10,153 nucleotides of DNA from Synergistaceae bacterium (lineage in GTDB: Bacteria > Synergistota > Synergistia > Synergistales > Synergistaceae): assembly GCA_030539135.1 (NCBI GenBank), contig JAUNSQ010000021.1:1-10153 (forward strand). The letters run 5' to 3'. A program made the position numbers and the translations under genes. Positions 5,759-10,153 of this stretch are shown here, piece by piece; the first letter of the stretch is position 1; each line of letters begins with the position of its first letter. Below the pieces are notes generated by a model that had not been told where the DNA came from, ran no database searches, and was given only the letters and a program-made list of their open reading frames with translations.

Positions 5759-6466
5759 ATGGTTTGGCCTTTTATGCGCCCTGCGCGCGCGGACAACAAA
5801 CATAGCGCGTTCACATTAGTAGAGCTGCTGATAGTGATAATAATCATCGGCGTGCTCTCCTGCTTAATAATTGTTGGAGCGGAAGCTGTGATAGAGCAGT
5901 CAAGGGCTGCCCGCTGCCTCAACGACCGAAAGATACTTGAGAGAGAATTCGCGATTGCGAAGGCGAACGACCCGAATTTTTTCGATACTTATGACGCTAC
6001 AAAGATTTTCAAAGGAAAGAATCAAGACGAAATATGTCTGTCAGGCGGTCATTGTTCATGGGCGCTGCGCGATAGTGAAAGAGCGATAGATATCTTATGC
6101 AATAAACACCCGGACTACTCTTCTTTTAAAGAATTTAAAATAGGCGACACTTATGAAGTTGGCGACCTAATGTATTCACATGGATTTGTTTTTGAATGTA
6201 TACGGGCTAACACCACCGGTACTACGAGTCGAACGCGAGACCCGTCTTTGAGATCCAATAAATCAACATGGAAAGTGATAGGCTTCGTTGGCGATGTATT
6301 AGAATATTCCTCCACAGTACGTTACGAGGTGGGGATGAAGATACCGTACAAGGGTAATATCTATATCCGTAAAGATTTTAATTTGGTCGGCGGTCAGGTG
6401 CCAGAGTATGACCCTCCACGGGACTCCGATTACTGGACATATGTAGGGCCAGCCACGTCACCATGA
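5759..6466 (+). CDS. Type IV prepilin-like protein with two CBM5/12-like C-terminal repeats
   Basis: The 235-aa protein starts with a 17-residue basic leader, followed by FTLVELLIVIIIIGVL, the prepilin N-terminal methylation motif, with hydrophobic helix 18-40 and the conserved Glu at mature position 5 (Glu22). Residue -1 is Ala17 rather than the usual Gly. A prepilin peptidase should cut after Ala17, and the product would join a pilus or pseudopilus. After a Cys-containing middle part (Cys53, 93, 99, 114), two related blocks follow: about 125-175 and 184-230. Both contain YEVG, then an aromatic strand and a terminal W-x-x-x-G (WKVIG, WTYVG). This pattern resembles chitin-binding-type CBM5/12 modules. 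GGAGG lies 8 nt before the ATG. No other pilus gene is adjacent. The gene is A+T-richer than its neighbours (6121-6180 has 20 G+C of 60), which suggests transfer or a distinct origin. Confidence 0.85.
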   Translation: MVWPFMRPARADNKHSAFTLVELLIVIIIIGVLSCLIIVGAEAVIEQSRAARCLNDRKILEREFAIAKANDPNFFDTYDATKIFKGKNQDEICLSGGHCSWALRDSERAIDILCNKHPDYSSFKEFKIGDTYEVGDLMYSHGFVFECIRANTTGTTSRTRDPSLRSNKSTWKVIGFVGDVLEYSSTVRYEVGMKIPYKGNIYIRKDFNLVGGQVPEYDPPRDSDYWTYVGPATSP

Positions 6467-6472
6467 TAAGAA

Positions 6473-6505
6473 ACAGGAGGCATACAAATTTTGTATGCCT
6501 CCTGT
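6473..6505. terminator. Bidirectional terminator between the prepilin gene and gyrB
   Basis: A perfect 16-nt inverted repeat with a 1-nt centre (arms 6473-6488 and 6490-6505; core AGGCATACAA / TTGTATGCCT) lies between the stops of two converging genes. It is 6 nt after the prepilin stop and 37 nt beyond the gyrB stop. The T-runs are short on both sides (TTTCTT on the minus strand, ATTT on the plus), so termination would rest mainly on the very stable stem. Its core matches the hairpin upstream of larE. Confidence 0.7.
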
Positions 6506-6542
6506 CATTTAGCGTCAGCTATCTTGGTGTGAATATTATTAT

Positions 6543-8483
6543 TTATACATCCAAGTTTTGTACGGATTTGCCGAACTGCTCGATAAACTCGCGGCGCGGA
6601 GCTACGTCGTCGCCCATGAGTATCCCGAAGAGCTCATCGGCCTCGACTGCGTCGCGTACCTCGACGCGCTTGATGATGCGGTTCTCGGGGTCCATCGTCG
6701 TCTCCCAGAGCTGCTCTGCATTCATTTCGCCAAGCCCTTTGTAGCGCTGAACTTCGACCTTCTTGCCCTCGGCGTTGGCTTGCGCGTCCCTCATCTCTTT
6801 TTCAGTGTAGCAGTATGTCACGTCCTTGCCCACTTGCACGCGGTAGAGAGGCGGCTGCGCTGCGTAGAGGTAGCCCTTCTCGATTATCTGGGGCATGTAG
6901 CGGTAGAATAGCGTCAGCAGCAGCGTGCGTATATGCGCTCCGTCGACGTCGGCATCGGCCATCATGAATATCTTATGGTAGCGCAGCTTGTCTTCGTTGA
7001 AGTCGTCGCCTACGCCGCAGCCGAGCGCTAGAATTATGTTGCGTATCGTGTCGCTGCTGAGTATCTTTTCAAGGCGCGCCTTCTCGACGTTGAGTATCTT
7101 GCCGCGCAGGGGAAGAATTGCCTGGAACGTCCTGTTGCGCCCCTGTTTGGCGCTGCCGCCGGCGCTGTCTCCCTCGACGATGTATATCTCACATTCAGCC
7201 GGGTTCCTGTTGGAGCAGTCGGCGAGCTTGCCGGGGAGCGTGAGCCCGCTCATTATCGTCTTGCGGCGGACGAGCTCTTTCGCCTTCTTAGCGGCCTCGC
7301 GAGCCTGTCTCGCGCGGAGTGCGCTCTCGACTATCGGCTTGAGTATCTCGGGGCGGTCTTCGAGCGCGTTCTTAAAGCCCTCGTAGACGAGCGAGTCTAC
7401 GATGCCCTTAACGTCGCTGTTGCCGAGCTTAGTCTTCGTCTGCCCCTCGAACTGCGGCTCCATGACCTTGACGGATATGACGGCGGTGAGCCCTTCCTTG
7501 AGGTCGTCGCCGGACAGGTTCGTGTCCTTCTCTTTGAGCAGCTTCATTGTGCGCGCCTCGTCGTTTATCGCGCGCGTGAGGGCCGTGCGGAACCCCGCGA
7601 CGTGCGTACCGCCCTCTATCGTGTTGATGAGGTTGACAAAGCCGTAGAGCCGTTCGATGTATGTGTCGTTGTACTGGATCGCGACTTCAAGAGCCGTTTG
7701 GTCCTTCTCGCCGGAGATAGTGACTGGTTCTTTGAAGAGGACTTCCTTGCCCTTATTGAGGTATTCGACGAAAGACGAGATGCCTCCCGGATAATGATAT
7801 GTGCGCTGTTCTTTCGTCGCCTCGCGCTTGTCCTCGAAGTTTATCGTGATGTGCGAGTTGAGGAACGCGAGCTCGCGCAGGCGCTGCTTCAATATATCGT
7901 CCTGATATGTGATGTCCGTGAATATTTCAGTGTCGGGCAGGAACTGTACCTTTGTGCCGCGCAGCTCCGTCGCCCCTGTGACCGTGAGGCTGGTGACCGG
8001 TATGCCGCGCTCGTAGCGCTGGTGATGTTCCTTGCCGTCGCGCCATATCGTCAATTCGAGCCATTCTGACAGAGCGTTGACGACGGATACTCCGACGCCG
8101 TGGAGCCCGCCCGAGACCTGGTACGCGCTCTTGTCGAACTTTCCGCCCGCGTGGAGTATCGTGAGGACGACCTCAGCCGCGGATTTTCCTGATTCGTGCA
8201 TCTCCGTTGGGATGCCTCGTCCGTTGTCGACGACCGTCACGCTCCCGTCTTCGTTGACGGTGACGTTCACTGTGTCGCAGAAACCGGCGAGGGATTCGTC
8301 GATGGAGTTGTCGACTACTTCATATACTAGGTGGTGGAGTCCACGGGAACCTTGGTCTCCGATATACATTCCAGGGCGTTTGCGGACCGCCTCGAGCCCT
8401 TCAAGTACATGTATATCCTTCGCGGTATATTCCGTGTCGGAGGGCAGGTTGTCCGTGTTCATAGGTATATCCATATTATCCAT
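6543..8483 (-). CDS. gyrB: DNA gyrase subunit B
   Basis: GyrB supplies the ATPase and TOPRIM parts of gyrase, which negatively supercoils DNA together with GyrA. The 646-aa length is that of the short GyrB form without the proteobacterial insertion. The GHKL ATPase domain shows EVVDNSIDE (55-63, catalytic Glu and Mg-binding Asn59), DNGRGIP (86-92) and SGGLHGVGVSVVNALS (124-139). The transducer loop is QTKTKLG (348-354). The TOPRIM domain shows EGDSAGGSAKQGR (437-449), PLRGKILNVEKA (458-469) and ADADVDGAHIRTL (509-521). The C-terminal block is RYKGLGEMNAEQLWETTMDP (580-599). ParE is the main alternative; the remB linkage favours GyrB. The ATG at 8483 directly follows the remB stop (TAAATG), with GGAAGGAG about 10 nt upstream inside remB, so the two are probably translationally coupled. 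gyrA is not in the window. Confidence 0.96.
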   Translation of the reverse strand: MDNMDIPMNTDNLPSDTEYTAKDIHVLEGLEAVRKRPGMYIGDQGSRGLHHLVYEVVDNSIDESLAGFCDTVNVTVNEDGSVTVVDNGRGIPTEMHESGKSAAEVVLTILHAGGKFDKSAYQVSGGLHGVGVSVVNALSEWLELTIWRDGKEHHQRYERGIPVTSLTVTGATELRGTKVQFLPDTEIFTDITYQDDILKQRLRELAFLNSHITINFEDKREATKEQRTYHYPGGISSFVEYLNKGKEVLFKEPVTISGEKDQTALEVAIQYNDTYIERLYGFVNLINTIEGGTHVAGFRTALTRAINDEARTMKLLKEKDTNLSGDDLKEGLTAVISVKVMEPQFEGQTKTKLGNSDVKGIVDSLVYEGFKNALEDRPEILKPIVESALRARQAREAAKKAKELVRRKTIMSGLTLPGKLADCSNRNPAECEIYIVEGDSAGGSAKQGRNRTFQAILPLRGKILNVEKARLEKILSSDTIRNIILALGCGVGDDFNEDKLRYHKIFMMADADVDGAHIRTLLLTLFYRYMPQIIEKGYLYAAQPPLYRVQVGKDVTYCYTEKEMRDAQANAEGKKVEVQRYKGLGEMNAEQLWETTMDPENRIIKRVEVRDAVEADELFGILMGDDVAPRREFIEQFGKSVQNLDV

Positions 8484-8678
8484 TTATAGAAAACTCCTTC
8501 CATTTGTTTCCAGTTCGCGGCAGAAAGCGAGATAGCGTCTCTTGAGCGTAACGGGCGTGAGCGACGAAATTACGGTCGAGCCGTCCCTTTTCAAAATAAC
8601 GGAGCCGCGTTCGCCGCGGTATATCATGGCGACGTTCTCCAAGCAGACCAGCTTTTCGCCTTCCATGGGGATGAACAT
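8484..8678 (-). CDS. remB: RemB-like DUF370 small regulatory protein
   Basis: This 64-aa protein has the DUF370 pattern: MFIPMEGEKLVCLENVAMI, then a short basic strand region (SVILKRDGSTVISS) and a basic tail. Bacillus subtilis RemB (YaaB) belongs to this family and is likewise encoded directly upstream of gyrB, so the synteny supports the call. RemA, the better-studied relative, is a DNA-binding regulator of matrix genes; RemB itself is poorly characterised. The ATG at 8678 has GGAG 8-9 nt upstream. The product is a little shorter than B. subtilis RemB. Upstream is a divergent promoter region with a long dyad, which could be its own control site; that is inference. Confidence 0.75.
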   Translation of the reverse strand: MFIPMEGEKLVCLENVAMIYRGERGSVILKRDGSTVISSLTPVTLKRRYLAFCRELETNGRSFL

Positions 8679-8688
8679 GCAAATATCT

Positions 8689-8750
8689 CCTATCCGCTCT
8701 CATAAGCCTTATAATTATACCATTAAGAGCGTTTATGCGCAGCGGATAGG
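8689..8750. promoter_or_regulatory. Divergent promoter region with overlapping -10 boxes inside an inverted repeat
   Basis: The 95-bp spacer between remB and the LpxB-related gene has TATAAT on the plus strand (8710-8715) and on the minus strand (8719-8714), overlapping in one A+T palindrome. The minus-strand copy is an extended -10 (TGGTATAAT). Good -35 boxes are not seen on either strand. Around them lie CCTATCCGCT (8689-8698) and its exact reverse complement AGCGGATAGG (8741-8750), and inside those CATAA (8701-8705) and TTATG (8733-8737). The dyad would lie across both promoters and could be an operator. Confidence 0.6.
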
Positions 8751-8773
8751 GCTGCCGAATTGAGGGGCAAACC

Positions 8774-9955
8774 ATGAAAGAATTGTATATACTCACAAAC
8801 TCGCCTGGCGAAGTCTCGGGCTGGGTCAAGCCGACCGCGAACGCGATTGCCGACGCAGATATCGGTGCGAATGTCACGCTGGCCGTGCTTCCGTGCCCAT
8901 ACGCGAGTGGTATGGAGAAGCGCTATGGCGAGGAGATACGCGGCGTCGACAGCGCGATGACGTTCAAATCGCTGTGGAGCTTGTCCGCGCCGAAGACAGG
9001 GCGCAGGCTTGTGCTGCAAATGGGCGGAGACCCGATGTTCGGCGCGGCCCTGTCAGCTAAGTTCAGGGCGAAGTGGACGATATATACGGCGCGTCCTCGC
9101 TGGCGTTCGCGCGTCGACCACTATTTTGTCCCGGACGAAATGGCCGCCGAGCGTTTTAGAAAGGCTCGCATAGCCGAGAACAAATTTACTATGACCGGCA
9201 ACCTGATGTTCGACAGCGTGCCCGAATGCGCGCCGCGCGAAGAGCTGAAGAAGAAGTTCGGCGTGCCCGAGGGCGAGGAGATAATATCCTTTCTTTCGGG
9301 TAGCAGACCGTTTGAGTATCGCACGGGCGTAGGGATATTCGTCCACGCTGCGATGAAAGTCCTTGACAGCGCGAAAAATTACAACGCCTTTCTGCCCATC
9401 GCGCCGACCGTGGACGAAGGGCTGCTCGAACGTGGGCTCGAGGACGCGGGGCTTCAATGGGTCGGCGAACGCCCCGAAGAGATATTATGGAACGGGCCGG
9501 GCAGGATAAAATTCATCAGGGGGAACAGCTTTGAGGCGATGAAGGCGTCGAAGCTCGCGGTCGCGCTCCCGGGGACGAACAACCTGCAAATAGCGTCTCT
9601 TGGCGTGCCGCTGCTAATGGTCGCTCCGCTCAACGAGGCGGAGAACATCCCGCTCGACGGTCTGCCGGGGCTTATACCACTATCCGTTCCGGGGGCGAAG
9701 AAATTGAAGCGTAAACTCGTGATGTGGTTCAACTCGCGCGAGGAGTTCGTCTCGCTGCCGAACAGGATAACGGGTATGAGTATAGTCCCCGAACACAGGG
9801 GGATAATGACGCCGGACATGATCGCAGATCTGGTCCTCGACCTTCTTGGTTCGCCGGAGCGTCTGGAGAAGATAACGGAAAATTACTCGCGGCTGTCGTT
9901 TGAACGCGGAGCCGCGGCAAAGATAGCATCTGTCGTTGGGGGGATGCTGAACTGA
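8774..9955 (+). CDS. Lipid-A-disaccharide synthase (LpxB)-related glycosyltransferase
   Basis: The 393-aa protein has the two-lobe GT-B layout of LpxB, but with diverged motifs. PGEVSGW (11-17) takes the place of AGExSGD near the N-terminus, TGNLMFD (141-147) of GNPLVD, LSGSRPFE (174-181) of LPGSRxxE, and PGTNNLQIASLGVPLLMVAP (266-285) of the nucleotide-sugar-binding SGTxxLE...GxP block, with LPNRI (328-332) matching the PN stretch. No transmembrane span or signal peptide is obvious, so it is probably cytosolic or peripheral at the membrane. Canonical LpxB joins UDP-diacylglucosamine to lipid X; whether this protein uses that substrate cannot be told from the sequence, because the Asp of the first motif is Trp here. 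GAGGGG lies 6 nt before the ATG. It is transcribed away from remB-gyrB. Confidence 0.65.
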   Translation: MKELYILTNSPGEVSGWVKPTANAIADADIGANVTLAVLPCPYASGMEKRYGEEIRGVDSAMTFKSLWSLSAPKTGRRLVLQMGGDPMFGAALSAKFRAKWTIYTARPRWRSRVDHYFVPDEMAAERFRKARIAENKFTMTGNLMFDSVPECAPREELKKKFGVPEGEEIISFLSGSRPFEYRTGVGIFVHAAMKVLDSAKNYNAFLPIAPTVDEGLLERGLEDAGLQWVGERPEEILWNGPGRIKFIRGNSFEAMKASKLAVALPGTNNLQIASLGVPLLMVAPLNEAENIPLDGLPGLIPLSVPGAKKLKRKLVMWFNSREEFVSLPNRITGMSIVPEHRGIMTPDMIADLVLDLLGSPERLEKITENYSRLSFERGAAAKIASVVGGMLN

Positions 9956-9965
9956 CGAAGAGGGC

Positions 9966-10153
9966 TCAGTCCGACTCTTCTTCGTTCTCCTTCTCGGCCT
10001 CCAACGCGGCGTCCTCGGCCGCTATCTCGTCGAGATAAGACCGCCACACGCGCAGCGCGAGATATGACGCGGCTACTCCGCTGACGAGTCCGACCGCTAT
10101 GACGAGGGGCTTCTTTATCCCCATCATATAGCTGCCAAGTCCGCCAAGCGCGT
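9966..10153 (-). CDS. Small membrane protein with acidic tail (partial, 5' end off the window)
   Basis: A minus-strand frame, open from the right edge, ends in TGA at 9968-9966 and gives 61 visible residues. It has a single hydrophobic span, LVIAVGLVSGVAASYLAL, preceded by a basic GIKKP and followed by a short basic stretch and a highly acidic, Glu/Ala-rich tail ending EEESD. This predicts one membrane helix with the charged tail on one side. Two ATG codons at 10127 and 10124 could start a protein of about 53 aa, but no clear ribosome binding site precedes them, so the gene may extend beyond the window. It converges on the LpxB-related gene with only 10 nt between stops. The family is not recognised. 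Confidence 0.5.
   Translation of the reverse strand, partial: ALGGLGSYMMGIKKPLVIAVGLVSGVAASYLALRVWRSYLDEIAAEDAALEAEKENEEESD

Noticed and set aside
6558..8535. Long plus-strand open frames antisense to gyrB
   Set aside because: They arise from GC-rich third positions on the opposite strand, lack family signatures and ribosome binding sites, and oppose an unmistakable gyrB.
8476..9019. Minus-strand frames across the remB promoter and the start of the LpxB-related gene
   Set aside because: They overlap clear genes in other frames and cross the divergent promoter; the compositions are low-complexity and Arg-rich, as expected of shadows.
9957..9980. Terminator after the LpxB-related gene (GAAGAG/CTCTTC)
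   Set aside because: Only a 6-bp stem with a 12-nt loop and no T-run on either strand; it also overlaps the end of the converging gene.

Overview
The window looks like part of the chromosome of an anaerobic diderm bacterium. The best guess from gene content is a Synergistota-type organism. Three things point that way: a remB-gyrB pair of the kind seen in Firmicutes, an LpxB-related glycosyltransferase next to it, and a nickel-pincer (lar) gene cluster typical of anaerobes. The assignment is inferred from gene content and codon style, not from a database match. Coding is dense and GC-rich, except for one visibly A+T-rich gene in the middle.

Region 1 (about 71-5437, minus strand) is one tightly packed transcription unit: larE-larB-larC-larMN-larQ-larO. 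LarB carboxylates and hydrolyses nicotinic acid adenine dinucleotide to a pyridinium biscarboxylate mononucleotide. LarE sulfurates it, and LarC inserts nickel. LarMN, LarQ and LarO form an energy-coupling-factor (ECF) type importer that would supply the nickel. The genes are joined by 4-nt overlaps or gaps of 1-22 nt. The apoenzyme gene larA is not in the window. A perfect hairpin followed by T-tracts sits just upstream of the larE ribosome binding site, so the operon may be controlled by attenuation, or a small RNA may end there. A convergent gene at the left edge shares a CTAG stop palindrome with larO.

Region 2 (5438-6472) is a structured, non-coding 320-bp spacer followed by a plus-strand gene for a type IV prepilin-like protein. 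Behind the pilin N-terminus it carries two YEVG-containing repeats that resemble CBM5/12-type carbohydrate-binding modules. The gene is A+T-richer than its neighbours. The segment is bracketed by two palindromes with the same core (AGGCATACAA/TTGTATGCCT), at 5410-5437 and 6473-6505.

Region 3 (6473-10153) holds remB (DUF370) and gyrB on the minus strand, with directly abutting stop and start codons. A divergent LpxB-related gene reads the other way. The spacer between them has overlapping TATAAT boxes on both strands inside a 10-bp inverted repeat. A partial minus-strand gene for a small single-span membrane protein with an acidic tail runs off the right edge.
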